Assembly (NCBI RefSeq): GCF_000518765.1
Contig: NZ_KI912490.1
Location: 509,700 to 573,699 of the forward strand
Direction of reading: 5' to 3'
From: Ruminococcus flavefaciens ATCC 19208
Lineage (GTDB): Bacteria > Bacillota > Clostridia > Oscillospirales > Ruminococcaceae
DNA length: 64,000 bases
Positions 1 to 8,443 of this stretch are shown in pieces (within the stretch, counting starts at the first letter, position 1; every line of letters begins with the position of its first letter). The notes beneath the pieces were generated by a model that saw only the letters and a list, made by a program, of their open reading frames with translations, was not told the origin of the DNA and did not search any database. Both the position numbers and the translations under genes were made by a program.

Positions 1-1
1 A

Positions 2-460
2 GTTGGTGCTATCGGTGGTGAAGAAGACGGCGTTATCGGTAAGGGCGAGTGCGCAGATCCTGCTGAGTGCAAGATGATCGCAGACCTCGGTGTTGACTTC
101 CTCGCAGCCGGTATCGGTAATATCCACGGTGTATATCCTGCAAACTGGGAAGGTCTCAGCTTTGAGACTCTCGAAGCTATCAACAAGACAGTAGGTGATA
201 TGCCTCTCGTACTCCACGGCGGTACAGGTATCCCTGACGATATGATCACAAAGGCTATCTCTCTCGGCGTTGCTAAGATCAACGTAAATACAGAGTGTCA
301 GCTCGTATTTGCTGAGGCTACAAGAGGATATGTTGAGGATGGTAAGGACAAGCAGGGCAAGGGCTTTGACCCAAGAAAGCTTCTCGCACCGGGTGTTGAT
401 GCTATCAAGGCTAAGGTCAAGGAGAAGATGGAGCTCTTCGGAAGCGTTAACAAGGCTTGA
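2..460 (+). CDS. fba: Fructose-bisphosphate aldolase class II, 3' part (5' end outside window)
   Basis: Glycolytic and gluconeogenic enzyme that reversibly cleaves fructose-1,6-bisphosphate into DHAP and glyceraldehyde-3-phosphate; class II enzymes use Zn2+. The frame is open from base 2, so the gene begins before the window. Visible family blocks are GGEEDG near the start, then GIGNIHGVYP, LHGGTGIPDD and AKINVNTECQ, which cover the phosphate-binding and metal-ligand half of the barrel. The C-terminus is complete. Codon use is strongly biased (GGT, ATC, CTC), as expected for an abundant glycolytic protein. A terminator follows within 25 bases. Confidence 0.96.
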   Translation, partial: VGAIGGEEDGVIGKGECADPAECKMIADLGVDFLAAGIGNIHGVYPANWEGLSFETLEAINKTVGDMPLVLHGGTGIPDDMITKAISLGVAKINVNTECQLVFAEATRGYVEDGKDKQGKGFDPRKLLAPGVDAIKAKVKEKMELFGSVNKA

Positions 461-483
461 TCATAATAATTCCATAAATATAA

Positions 484-513
484 AACCTGAGGACTTTGTG
501 TTCTCAGGTTTTT
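484..513 (+). terminator. Rho-independent terminator after fba, probably shared
   Basis: AACCTGAG (484-491) pairs with CTCAGGTT (503-510) and is followed by T residues. On the minus strand the same hairpin is followed by TTTTA, so it can also end the convergent flavoprotein gene that stops at 517. Confidence 0.85.
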
Positions 514-516
514 CTT

Positions 517-1056
517 TTATATATTCTCGCAGAAGTCTATGATCTCAGTTTTTCGCGGTTCAACTGCTTCCTTGTACTCTATGGAGCAGAGTCCGAGACT
601 GCCGCAGCATTCAATTTCAAGGTGACCGTAAAAGTGCTCTATAGTACCTATTATACGCTCACACTCCTTCATATTCGGCCCTGTACGGAGTGCTATGGTA
701 TAGCCCTTTTTTCCGCTGCTGAGCTTGGCATGAGGTTCATGTGTATTGCACCACGGAGTGCATCTGTCGATGAAAGCCTTGAACTGAGCAGGAACGTCAG
801 CCCAGTATGAAGGGGCAACAGATACGATGATGTCTGCGTTCTCGAACTTATCCATAATTACATCAATGTCGTCGTGCTGAACACACTCCGCCGTATTATG
901 ACAGCTCCTGCACCCTTTGCAGAAACTGAAATTAAAGTCGTCTATGCATATACTTTCGGCAGTGTATTTACTTGTCAGTTCCTCTGTGACTATGCGGACT
1001 ATCTCCGCTGTTGCGCCGTTTCTTACGGGACTGCAATTGATGATGAGTGCGTTCAT
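517..1056 (-). CDS. Flavodoxin-fold NAD(P)H-dependent reductase, iron-sulfur flavoprotein type
   Basis: A 179-residue protein of the NADPH-dependent FMN reductase / iron-sulfur flavoprotein family. The N-terminal INCSPVRNGAT is the FMN-phosphate loop. C46, C49, C52 and C58 form the compact C-x2-C-x2-C-x5-C arrangement that binds a 4Fe-4S cluster in some family members; other members keep these cysteines without a proven cluster, so cofactor content is inferred. APSYWADVPAQ is the second flavin-contact segment. The likely role is electron transfer or quinone/nitro reduction; the substrate cannot be told from sequence. Monocistronic, with its own promoter and a shared terminator. Confidence 0.85.
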   Translation of the reverse strand: MNALIINCSPVRNGATAEIVRIVTEELTSKYTAESICIDDFNFSFCKGCRSCHNTAECVQHDDIDVIMDKFENADIIVSVAPSYWADVPAQFKAFIDRCTPWCNTHEPHAKLSSGKKGYTIALRTGPNMKECERIIGTIEHFYGHLEIECCGSLGLCSIEYKEAVEPRKTEIIDFCENI

Positions 1057-1088
1057 AATGATACCTCCGTTTTATAATAATAAAACAG

Positions 1089-1117
1089 ATTATAGCACAG
1101 TATAACTCAAAAGTCAA
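1089..1117 (-). promoter_or_regulatory. Sigma-A-type promoter of the flavoprotein gene
   Basis: On the minus strand, TTGACT (1117-1112), a 17-base spacer and TATAAT (1094-1089) lie upstream of the gene start at 1056. A GGAGGT ribosome binding site lies between promoter and start. Confidence 0.85.
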
Positions 1118-1211
1118 TATGTAAAGGCGGTATTCATACGGAAGTTTAAGGGCTATGGCTTTTATAAATTATGAGTTAACGTAATTAATTGATGAGCGTA
1201 TGAACGGGATT

Positions 1212-1410
1212 CCAAAGGGACTTTGTTCCTTTGGCAGAGTCCAGAGACGGCGTCTCTGGTCGCTGTTCCCAGTTTTTAAAGAACAGCGAAATAATACGAA
1301 GGCGCATCGCAAAGGGTGAATTTCAAAACAGTCCGGTGGACTGTTTTGAAAGAGGGAACGCCTTGCAAGAGAAGGCGTTCCCTACAACGGGACGTCGAGG
1401 ACGCCGTCCC
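1212..1410. repeat. Array of six consecutive hairpins in a 368-bp gene-free gap
   Basis: The gap 1057-1424 has no credible gene. It carries six inverted repeats in a row: CCAAAGG 1212-1218/1228-1234; CCAGAGAC 1241-1248/1252-1259; CGCTGTTC 1261-1268/1281-1288; a 14-bp stem 1321-1334/1338-1351; a 12-bp stem 1353-1364/1372-1383; and GGGACG 1389-1394/1405-1410. The last unit, 1389-1416, is identical over 28 bases to 12783-12810. None is followed by a T tract, so these are better explained as small palindromic repeats inserted next to each other than as terminators. Confidence 0.75.
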
Positions 1411-1424
1411 CTACAAAAGAGTTT

Positions 1425-2207
1425 TTAGCTGTTCAGTAAAGATAATGGGTCGATATACTTGCCGTTGTGAGTCATTTCGATGTGGATATGAGGAGCAAGT
1501 GAACTCTCGATATCGGCAGAACCACCAACAGTTCCTATGACATCGCCAGAATTGAGTTTGTCGCCCTCCTGTACTGCGAGGTCGGCATTGAGTCCGCAGT
1601 ATTTTGTAGTATATCCGTTTTTATGGTCGAGGAGCAGAGTTACTCCCCATAACGCGTCATTCTTTACAGCTGTTACCTCTCCGCCTGCTATGGCATAGAC
1701 CTCGGTACCTACCTCGGCAGCAATGTCAACACCGTTATGGGTCTGCCATGAGCCTGTAGTCTCATTTTTTACAAGCTCACTTCCGCTGAATGGTGCGATA
1801 ATATTGCTGATATCGCTGACAGGCAGCCTGAGGTCTGTCATGCCCTGTGCAACTGTTTCCTCAGCTTCTGCCTGTACGGGTTCGGCAGGCGGCGGAGCGT
1901 CAACGCTTATCTCTGCGGCAGGTATAGTAACTGTGGGCGCGTCCGTAAAAACGGGTATGGTAGCGACTGCGGTAGTGACCTTGTAAGCAGGAGCAGTGGC
2001 TTTCGGTATGTTTGTAACTCGTCTGTCAACGGCAGCTTCTTGGACGATGGTCTTGTCCGCAGAAGGCTTTACTTCGGTGATCCTGTCGCCCTGTCTGTGA
2101 GCGAAAAAGCAGGCAGCACCTATCATAACGGCGCTTATGCCAAGAGCGGCATAAAATCCCTTAGAGCCTTTCGCGTAATGTTTATCGGTCAGTTCATTTT
2201 TCTTCAT
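1425..2207 (-). CDS. Membrane-anchored M23 (LytM) endopeptidase, SpoIIQ-like layout
   Basis: 260 residues. The start at 2207 is chosen because a GGAGGTG site sits just upstream; an in-frame upstream start at 2255 lacks one. One N-terminal membrane segment (about residues 20-38) follows a short basic cytoplasmic tail. A Pro/Ala/Thr/Glu-rich external linker leads to a C-terminal M23 domain. The zinc and catalytic pattern is intact: HNGVD (H-x3-D) and HIHIE (H-x-H). It should cleave peptidoglycan cross-bridges or stems outside the membrane. The layout resembles SpoIIQ, but no spoIID partner is adjacent and the species group is not known for robust sporulation, so a general wall-remodelling role is equally likely. 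Confidence 0.88.
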   Translation of the reverse strand: MKKNELTDKHYAKGSKGFYAALGISAVMIGAACFFAHRQGDRITEVKPSADKTIVQEAAVDRRVTNIPKATAPAYKVTTAVATIPVFTDAPTVTIPAAEISVDAPPPAEPVQAEAEETVAQGMTDLRLPVSDISNIIAPFSGSELVKNETTGSWQTHNGVDIAAEVGTEVYAIAGGEVTAVKNDALWGVTLLLDHKNGYTTKYCGLNADLAVQEGDKLNSGDVIGTVGGSADIESSLAPHIHIEMTHNGKYIDPLSLLNS

Positions 2208-2281
2208 ACTAACACCTCCGACCATATTATTGACAATTTGACGTATAATATTCATTTTTTATGTTTTAGAACTTTGAGCAG

Positions 2282-2400
2282 CTGTAGGGACTGCCTTTGG
2301 CAATCAGAATTATTATTGATTAATACATAGTGATTAGTAAGTGAGCATGACCTGCGCCCTTATGGTATGTTTATGTGTAGGGACGACCAATGGTCGTCCG
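2282..2400. repeat. Two TGTAGGGAC-type short palindromic repeats
   Basis: In the gap between the M23 gene and the small membrane gene, TGTAGGGAC begins a hairpin at about 2282 (TGCC/GGCA arms) and again at 2377, with arms GGACGACC (2381-2388) and GGTCGTCC (2392-2399) around an AAT loop. They share the TGTAGGG edge with the inverted units at 1389-1416 and 12783-12810. They look like small dispersed intergenic repeats without coding content. Confidence 0.6.
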
Positions 2401-2436
2401 TCAATAGCGCACAACCTTCCACAAATGTGACAAAAT

Positions 2437-2467
2437 AAAAAGGGGACGATATAACATCGTCCCTTTG
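2437..2467 (-). terminator. Terminator of the mreBCD-mrdA operon
   Basis: Read on the minus strand, AAAGGGACGATG pairs with TATCGTCCCCTTTTT, giving a G+C-rich stem with a T tract directly after the small membrane gene ending at 2471. Confidence 0.85.
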
Positions 2468-2470
2468 AGT

Positions 2471-2665
2471 TTAAAATACAAGTTTAAAATTGTCTCCGAT
2501 GAAAACAGCATTATTTTCGAGACCGTTTACAAATTCACTGTTTTCCTCGTCAATCTTTTTCTGGTCATCGCCTGTAACGTCATTAAGCTTGTTCAGAATG
2601 AAGTATATTGCTAATGCACACAGTACAAGTATAACGATTTTTGGAAGAAGATTTTTTATTCTCAT
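2471..2665 (-). CDS. Small single-pass membrane protein at the end of the mre operon
   Basis: 64 residues, not recognised. One hydrophobic segment (about residues 9-25) follows a basic RIKNLLPK start, then an external charged tail rich in Asp, Glu and Asn. A strong GGAGGTGGTGAC site precedes the ATG, and the gene begins 15 bases after the mrdA stop, so it is the last cistron of mreB-mreC-mreD-mrdA before the terminator. Position suggests a small accessory of the elongation machinery or septum-associated protein, which is an inference from context only. Confidence 0.7.
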   Translation of the reverse strand: MRIKNLLPKIVILVLCALAIYFILNKLNDVTGDDQKKIDEENSEFVNGLENNAVFIGDNFKLVF

Positions 2666-2680
2666 GTCACCACCTCCTTG

Positions 2681-4951
2681 TCAGTTATTTTCAGGTTCCT
2701 GCGATGTATCTGAAGAAAGCGCATTAGGATCATAAGGTAGTGTGGGTTCTGTAGGAACAGCGGCAGGATATTCTGTCCATGGCTGCTGCTGTACAGGCTG
2801 AGTCCAAGGCTGCTGGTCGTCTGCCGAAGGCTCGTTGTACTGCTCTATAGTTGCAGGCTCTGTAGTAGTTGTGGTTGTTGTGGTGGTAGTAGTCGTAGTG
2901 GAAGTTGTTGTAGTTAGCTCAGGGCGGACTTCCTCAGGGAGCTTCTGTTTTGATGGCTTGACGCCGTTAAGACCGTAGCACTCCTGATAAGCGAGGAGAA
3001 GGTCACGTATCATATACTTTGAATACTCACCGCTTTCGATAACGCCTGCAAAAGCGACTTCGGGGTTATCAGCAGGAGCAAAGCCGATGAAGAACGAGTT
3101 CTGCTCATCGAGTATCTTACCCGTCTGAGGAGTACCTGTCTTTATAGCCACATCGAAACCAAGGTCTGTAAGAGAGTATCTTGCAGGCATATTTCTTGCA
3201 GCGTCCATCATACCGCCGACAATATAATCATAGAGGTCGGGAGTATTGAGCTCTATCTGCTGAGCTATAGTCGGTTCAGTCTTTTTGATAAGTGTATCTG
3301 TACCGTATTTGTAATAGCTGTCTACCAGATATGGCTGATATCTTACACCGCGGTTAGCGATAGTATTTGCAACTACAGCCATTTGCAGGGGAGTCATACC
3401 GCAGTCCTGGTTACCGATACCTGCCTGTATAACATAACCGATATACCATTCCTGACCGTATTCGGCAAATGTCTCAGGGTTACAGAGATAGCCCTCTGCA
3501 TCGCCTGTTTCAATGCCTGTATGTGAGCCAAGTCCGTAGAGCTTTGCGTACTTTGTGATATTGTCGATACCGAGCATTCTTGATACTTCATAGAAGAAGC
3601 TGTTACATGATACCTCGATAGCAGGGCGGACAGTGATATTGCCGTGGTATCCCGTACACTCGTATCGTGTTCCGTAGAACCAGTAGTCATGGGAGCAGTT
3701 GAGCGGAGTGCCGCCTGTGATTACTCCTTCATTCAGACCAGCCGTAGCAGTAATGGTCTTGAAGGTTGAACCCGGTCGGTAAAGACCATAGGTACAGCGG
3801 TTTACAAGGGGAGTATCCTTAGCCTGTAAGAAGTAGTCATAGTTTTCGGAGTAATCCTTCAGATTATAAGTGGGGGCGGTAGCCATTCCTCTTACAGCAC
3901 CTGTCTTAGCGTCAAGAACGCATATAGCACCGCAGTTTCCCTTGAGTACCCACGGTTTCGGATTTATAGACGGGAATGTATTATTGAGGAAGTTATCAAG
4001 TATATTCTGGAGCTTGAGCTGATAAGCACCGTTTACGGTAAGCTTTACAGTTTCACCTGATGTGGCATCGGATATAGTCTTTACATCTCTTACCACACCG
4101 TCCTTGACAGCTATCTGTTCCTGACCGTTGAGACCTCTGAGCTCGGTTTCCATAGCGGCTTCGATGCCGTTTTTACCAAGTACATCATTGTAGCTGTAGC
4201 CCTTGTTTTTAAGTTCATCATACTCCTCAGCGTAGATAGGACCTACAGTGCCAATCTCATGGGGGAGGATATCTCCGCGGACTATTTTTCGCTCGGAAGC
4301 ATCAATTGCTTCGATGCCGCGGTAGAAATTGCCAAGCTCTTTAAGGTCAACTACAGTTTTTTCATCAACGCCCTCAGCGAGGAGAAGGTCGTTACTGTAG
4401 GAGAAGTCCTTATCTATCATCTGATAGCGCATACCTGCAATTATACGTTTTTCCTCGTCGTTATACTTATCGTCGATCTCATAATCGGATATGAGCTTGT
4501 CGATGCAGTTTTCGGCAGTGGCATAAACGTTGAGGTTAAGGTCTGAGATAAGCTCATCTGTCTCCTTTGAGGTGAAAACATAAGGTTTTGTAAAGGATAC
4601 GGGTATGCTTTCCTTGAATTTATAGCCTCTTTCCTCCAGTGCGCGGTAGATGCCGAGGAGAGTTTTGTTGCCCTCTTCAAGATCAGTGGGGAAGAAAGCC
4701 ATTCTGAGCACCAGATCTGTTCTGGATTCGTTGGTAACTATGGTATTGCCGTCGTAGTCTATTATCTCTCCGCGAGTAGCCTTTACGCCTTTTGTATAGG
4801 TAAGAGTACCCGGCTCATACTGGTTTGGAGAGGCGATATTCTTATCGCCGACTACCTGTATCTTCATAAGTCTGAGAGAGCTCAGCAGAGCAAGCAGGAC
4901 TACCAGCATGATAATGATTATGGATTTAAGGTTTTCTGCAAATCCTTTCAA
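2681..4951 (-). CDS. mrdA: Elongation-specific penicillin-binding protein 2 (transpeptidase)
   Basis: 756 residues. Class B PBP that cross-links lateral-wall peptidoglycan with RodA/MreBCD. N-terminal membrane anchor (about 11-30), PBP dimerisation domain starting near RGEIIDYDG, then the transpeptidase with SxxK in PGSTFKT (S395, K398), SCN in VSCNSFF and KTG in KTGTPQTG (K604). The start codon is TTG with GGAGG seven bases upstream. After the catalytic domain there is an unusual external tail: a run of Thr residues, then Gln/Pro/Trp-rich sequence with PWTQP and PWTEY. Such tails are not usual in PBP2. Fourth gene of the mre operon. Confidence 0.95.
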   Translation of the reverse strand: MKGFAENLKSIIIIMLVVLLALLSSLRLMKIQVVGDKNIASPNQYEPGTLTYTKGVKATRGEIIDYDGNTIVTNESRTDLVLRMAFFPTDLEEGNKTLLGIYRALEERGYKFKESIPVSFTKPYVFTSKETDELISDLNLNVYATAENCIDKLISDYEIDDKYNDEEKRIIAGMRYQMIDKDFSYSNDLLLAEGVDEKTVVDLKELGNFYRGIEAIDASERKIVRGDILPHEIGTVGPIYAEEYDELKNKGYSYNDVLGKNGIEAAMETELRGLNGQEQIAVKDGVVRDVKTISDATSGETVKLTVNGAYQLKLQNILDNFLNNTFPSINPKPWVLKGNCGAICVLDAKTGAVRGMATAPTYNLKDYSENYDYFLQAKDTPLVNRCTYGLYRPGSTFKTITATAGLNEGVITGGTPLNCSHDYWFYGTRYECTGYHGNITVRPAIEVSCNSFFYEVSRMLGIDNITKYAKLYGLGSHTGIETGDAEGYLCNPETFAEYGQEWYIGYVIQAGIGNQDCGMTPLQMAVVANTIANRGVRYQPYLVDSYYKYGTDTLIKKTEPTIAQQIELNTPDLYDYIVGGMMDAARNMPARYSLTDLGFDVAIKTGTPQTGKILDEQNSFFIGFAPADNPEVAFAGVIESGEYSKYMIRDLLLAYQECYGLNGVKPSKQKLPEEVRPELTTTTSTTTTTTTTTTTTTEPATIEQYNEPSADDQQPWTQPVQQQPWTEYPAAVPTEPTLPYDPNALSSDTSQEPENN

Positions 4952-5007
4952 TGGACTGCCTCCTTTATATTTTTATGACCGCACGGTTAAGTGCGGTCCG
5001 AAATATA

Positions 5008-5586
5008 TCATCTTTTGTTTTCTGTCTGTATATTTGTATTTATGGCTTCTTCGATAGTAAGATGCTCCTTCGGCATAAGCAGCTTGTTGACCAGCTTTAT
5101 GAGAAGATATACGAAGAAGGAAGATATAACAGTGTATGCCCAGACTCTCAGGGATACCCTTACGAATATGCGTCCGACGTTTTCGTAATCCCATATCTGA
5201 TAGTAGAATTTGTAATCCAGCCAGCACTGTATGTATGATACCAGAGCAGTTATCATCAGGTAATTGATGAAGCGGTTTTTCAGGTAAAGCTCAAATACAA
5301 GGTTTGCAGCTATACAGAAGAATGCAAGTATAACGGCGTTATATCCGAAAAGCTTACCGCAGCATATATCAATGAGGAAGCCGCAGAATGCTCCTGTAAC
5401 AGCCGAACCGTAGATATTGTTGTTTATAGCGATACCTATGGCAAGTGGAACAAGGAGTATTGGCTTATAGAGCGTTCCCGATGTCATTATGATAAAGCTC
5501 AGGAAGATAAGCAGATAATACAGCAGCCAGCGTATAGATGTTTTTATGCGCAGGATATGCTGCTGACGGGTAGTTTTAATCCTCAT
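5008..5586 (-). CDS. mreD: Rod shape-determining protein MreD
   Basis: 192 residues, integral membrane protein with about five or six hydrophobic segments, beginning LLYYLLIFLSFII. It links the MreB-MreC complex to the elongasome. The start at 5586 is preferred because a GAGGGA site lies just upstream inside the mreC end and the ATG overlaps the mreC stop by 11 bases; an earlier in-frame start (5649) would add an Arg-rich sequence inside mreC. The family is weakly conserved, so the call rests on hydrophobic pattern, length and position. Confidence 0.88.
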   Translation of the reverse strand: MRIKTTRQQHILRIKTSIRWLLYYLLIFLSFIIMTSGTLYKPILLVPLAIGIAINNNIYGSAVTGAFCGFLIDICCGKLFGYNAVILAFFCIAANLVFELYLKNRFINYLMITALVSYIQCWLDYKFYYQIWDYENVGRIFVRVSLRVWAYTVISSFFVYLLIKLVNKLLMPKEHLTIEEAINTNIQTENKR

Positions 5587-6496
5587 GGGCTTTTCCCTCG
5601 TCCTTATCAGCCTTGTCCGATTTATCGTCCTTTTCCTCTTCCTCGTCATCGTGGAATTTACCGCTGAAATCGGTTATAACTATAACAGAGGTAAGTCTTG
5701 TAACGTCCACACACGGCTGAATATCGGCACATACGGAGAGACCGTTTGAGTCAAGACCGATGTCAAGGATAGTACCGATAGGGTAATCCTTTGGGAAAAG
5801 ACCGCTTGTGCCTGTGGTTATCATAAGGTCGCCGCGCTTCAGCTTGTTCTTTTTCGGAACGTGTATAAGCTTGGTCTGACCGTTCTCAGATGAGAGTATA
5901 TTGCCCTCGATTATGCCCTGATCGGCATTTGACGATGAAGCAACTGCTGCAACGGAAAGGTCGGGAGAAAGGATAGTTCTTACAGTTGAAACGTGCTTTG
6001 ATACTTCGACTGTGATGCCCACAAGTCCCTCTGCGGTAACAACAGGACAGTTCACCATTATTCCGTCCTCAGAGCCGCGATCGATTGTGAAGGACTTGAA
6101 CGGATCATTGGTAACGTATCCGAGAACTCCGCATGGCTGAGAGAGCTGGTAATCCTCGTTCTTTTCCTTTATGGTGACGAATTTGCGCAGCTCCTCGACT
6201 TCAGCTTTTATAGCGTCATATTCGGTAAGCTGAGCATTCAGCTCGCCGATCTGCTTTTTGAGGCGTTCGTTCTCCTCGTAATACTTGTCGGCGTTTGAAA
6301 GCTTGTCAACAGTATTCTCCATTTTCATGCTTATCCTGTTTGAAGCGGCACGAAAAGGCTTTGTGATCGTATTTATAAAGGAAGCTCCCGAAATGGAATA
6401 GCCGCCTCTTGTGACGGCATAGATCATTATACCAATAAGGAAAGCGAGAAAAGCAAGCAGGATCTTACATCTGGTGCTTTTTAAGAATTCACGCAT
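5576..6496 (-). CDS. mreC: Rod shape-determining protein MreC
   Basis: 306 residues. N-terminal membrane anchor (about 12-30), a coiled coil around 60-110 with YYEENERLKKQIGELNAQL, and the beta-rich MreC domain with VTNDPFKSFTIDRGS and GTSGLFPKDYPIGTI. MreC sits outside the membrane and activates PBP2. The C-terminus is a strongly acidic/basic tail (DDEEEEKDDKSDKADKDEG). It lies between mreB and mreD and overlaps mreD. Confidence 0.95.
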   Translation of the reverse strand: MREFLKSTRCKILLAFLAFLIGIMIYAVTRGGYSISGASFINTITKPFRAASNRISMKMENTVDKLSNADKYYEENERLKKQIGELNAQLTEYDAIKAEVEELRKFVTIKEKNEDYQLSQPCGVLGYVTNDPFKSFTIDRGSEDGIMVNCPVVTAEGLVGITVEVSKHVSTVRTILSPDLSVAAVASSSNADQGIIEGNILSSENGQTKLIHVPKKNKLKRGDLMITTGTSGLFPKDYPIGTILDIGLDSNGLSVCADIQPCVDVTRLTSVIVITDFSGKFHDDEEEEKDDKSDKADKDEGKAHED

Positions 6497-6507
6497 GAAG
6501 CTCCTCC

Positions 6508-7524
6508 TTAATAGTACTTGACGTTTTCGGTGAGAGCGTCCTGATAATCGCTTATATTTTCGAGTATCTTGCCTGTACCCTCAGCAACGCAGTCGAGAGG
6601 ATACTCTGCGATATAAACAGGCATACCTGTTTCACGGTTTATGAGCTTGTCCAGACCGCGGAGAAGTGCACCGCCGCCTGCAAGGGTAATGCCGTGGTCA
6701 ATGATATCTGCCGAAAGTTCGGGAGGAGTTTCTTCAAGAGTGGACTTTATAGCGTCGATGACTCTTGAAAGGGGCTCAACGAGAGCGTCACGTATCTCGG
6801 CAGAAGTAACTGTTATATTCTCCGGGAGACCGTTGAGAAGATTTCTTCCCTTAATCTCTTGAGCTTCCTCCTTCTCGCTTGGAAAAGCAGAGCCGATATC
6901 AAGCTTGATGTTCTCGGCAGTTCTTTCACCAATGAGGAGATTATACTTTTTCTTGATATAGTTGATGATAGCTGCATCGAACTCATCGCCTGCACATCTT
7001 ACAGAGCGTGAAGCAACGATGCCGCCCATTGATATTACAGCGACTTCGCTTGTACCGCCGCCGATATCAACTATCATGCTGCCTGCGGGAGCGTTTGTGG
7101 GGAGACCTGCGCCGATAGCGGCTGCCATAGGCTCCTCAATTATGAGTACGTTGTTTGCGCCTGCCTTTTTGCAGGATTCACGTACAGCACGTCTTTCAAC
7201 GGCAGTAACGCCCGAAGGAATGCATATGATAACGTTAGCTTTTGTAAAAAGAGTACCCTTGAGGGCTTTTCTTATAAATTCCTGAAGCATTGTGGTAGCT
7301 ATATCGAAATCGGCGATAACGCCGTCCTTCAGAGGTCTGACAGCAACGATAGAACCGGGGGTACGACCGATGACGTCCTTTGCCTCCTTACCGACATAGC
7401 GGCATTTATCTGTTCTGGTATTTACGGCAACTACTGAAGGCTCTCTTATTATTATACCTTTTCCCCTCATATATACAAGGGTATTAGCAGTTCCCAGGTC
7501 AATGCCAATATCTTTTGTAAACAT
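6508..7524 (-). CDS. mreB: Rod shape-determining protein MreB (actin-like)
   Basis: 338 residues, usual length. Bacterial actin that forms membrane-bound filaments guiding lateral-wall synthesis. The N-terminal [12 protein letters not shown] is phosphate-binding loop 1, [11 protein letters not shown] is phosphate loop 2, and [11 protein letters not shown] is the adenosine motif. First gene of mreB-mreC-mreD-mrdA, 12 bases before mreC. A good promoter lies upstream. Confidence 0.97.
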   Translation of the reverse strand: MFTKDIGIDLGTANTLVYMRGKGIIIREPSVVAVNTRTDKCRYVGKEAKDVIGRTPGSIVAVRPLKDGVIADFDIATTMLQEFIRKALKGTLFTKANVIICIPSGVTAVERRAVRESCKKAGANNVLIIEEPMAAAIGAGLPTNAPAGSMIVDIGGGTSEVAVISMGGIVASRSVRCAGDEFDAAIINYIKKKYNLLIGERTAENIKLDIGSAFPSEKEEAQEIKGRNLLNGLPENITVTSAEIRDALVEPLSRVIDAIKSTLEETPPELSADIIDHGITLAGGGALLRGLDKLINRETGMPVYIAEYPLDCVAEGTGKILENISDYQDALTENVKYY

Positions 7525-7570
7525 TTTGCAGCTCCTTAAAATGCATTAATTCTTGTTATACACATATTAT

Positions 7571-7599
7571 ATTATATCACCAACGGGACATATGTACAA
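7571..7599 (-). promoter_or_regulatory. Sigma-A-type promoter of mreB operon
   Basis: Minus strand TTGTAC (7599-7594), 17-base spacer, TATAAT (7576-7571), about 45 bases before the mreB start. An AAGGAG site precedes the start codon. Confidence 0.85.
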
Positions 7600-7707
7600 G
7601 AATTTTCGGCGAGAAAAAGCATTTCCCGACAAAATTAGTGTAATACGGTCACATAACAGTCCGCAGGTGATGAAAAACTGTCGAAAAGGACAACAGCGGT
7701 GATTATA

Positions 7708-7965
7708 TCAGCCTGAGATGACCTTCGGAGCGGTTTTTATGTACGCATATATCGCTGCGATGATACAGATTACCTGTGCAACGCTGATATTTATGGAAAA
7801 ACCGAAGGTAAGTGATATAAGGTCAGTAGCGAATGTACTCGGGGCAAGTGTGATACCTCTTGACCAGCCAAGCCATGCGAATGAACCTGAAGCAGCACTT
7901 GCGATTATACCGCCGAGTATACAGCCGCATATAAGAAGAAGCAGAAAATATAGAGTTTTTTTCAT
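7708..7965 (-). CDS. Small membrane protein, DUF4321 family
   Basis: 85 residues with two hydrophobic segments (about 5-25 and 58-78) separated by a short loop. The block LTFGFSINISVAQVI matches what I recall of the DUF4321 family, small clostridial membrane proteins often next to mreB. Function unknown. It sits between dut and mreB on the same strand, which matches that usual neighbourhood and suggests a link to envelope synthesis. Confidence 0.75.
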   Translation of the reverse strand: MKKTLYFLLLLICGCILGGIIASAASGSFAWLGWSRGITLAPSTFATDLISLTFGFSINISVAQVICIIAAIYAYIKTAPKVISG

Positions 7966-8003
7966 AGTAATATCTCCAATCTTTTGTAAAAACTTAGTAT
8001 ATA

Positions 8004-8441
8004 TCAGATGCCTGACGAGCCGAAGCCTCCGCTTCCGCGCTCAGTCTCCGAGAGTTCGTCACTGACTTCTATCTCGGGCATTAAGATACGTGTGGGGATC
8101 ACCTGTGCGATACGCATACCGTGTTCAACGGTAAAGGGTTCTTTTCCATGATTTATCAGCGGAACGAACCATGCTCCGCGGTAATCGCTGTCAACAACAC
8201 CTACGCAGTTGGCAAGAGAGACTCCGAATTTTGACGAGAGCCCCGAGCGTGGGTAGATAAGCAGTGCGATATCGTCACAATCGGGCTGTGCGGTAATACC
8301 GATCGGTATCATTTTTATCTCGCCCACACCGAGAGTCACAGGCTCATCGAGACAGGCACATAGATCGAGACCTGCGCTGCCTGCTGTGGCACGTGAGGGG
8401 ATAACAGCCTTTGGATCGAGTTTTTTGAAGGTAAGTTTCAT
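8004..8441 (-). CDS. dut: Deoxyuridine 5'-triphosphate nucleotidohydrolase (dUTPase)
   Basis: 145 residues, trimeric dUTPase family. Hydrolyses dUTP to dUMP and pyrophosphate, keeping uracil out of DNA and feeding dTMP synthesis. All five motifs are present: AGLDLCA (1), PRSGLSSK (2), GVVDSDYRG with the catalytic Asp (3), RIAQVI (4) and RGSGGFGSSG (5). It lies two bases after the U32 gene, so zapA, the U32 gene and dut form one transcription unit. Confidence 0.97.
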   Translation of the reverse strand: MKLTFKKLDPKAVIPSRATAGSAGLDLCACLDEPVTLGVGEIKMIPIGITAQPDCDDIALLIYPRSGLSSKFGVSLANCVGVVDSDYRGAWFVPLINHGKEPFTVEHGMRIAQVIPTRILMPEIEVSDELSETERGSGGFGSSGI

Positions 8442-8443
8442 AT

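Noticed and set aside
1207-1416. CRISPR array
   Set aside because: The hairpins differ in sequence and length; there are no constant repeats with unique spacers.
1425-2207. Firm assignment of the M23 protein as SpoIIQ
   Set aside because: Topology fits, but there is no sporulation gene next to it and general M23 endopeptidases share the layout.
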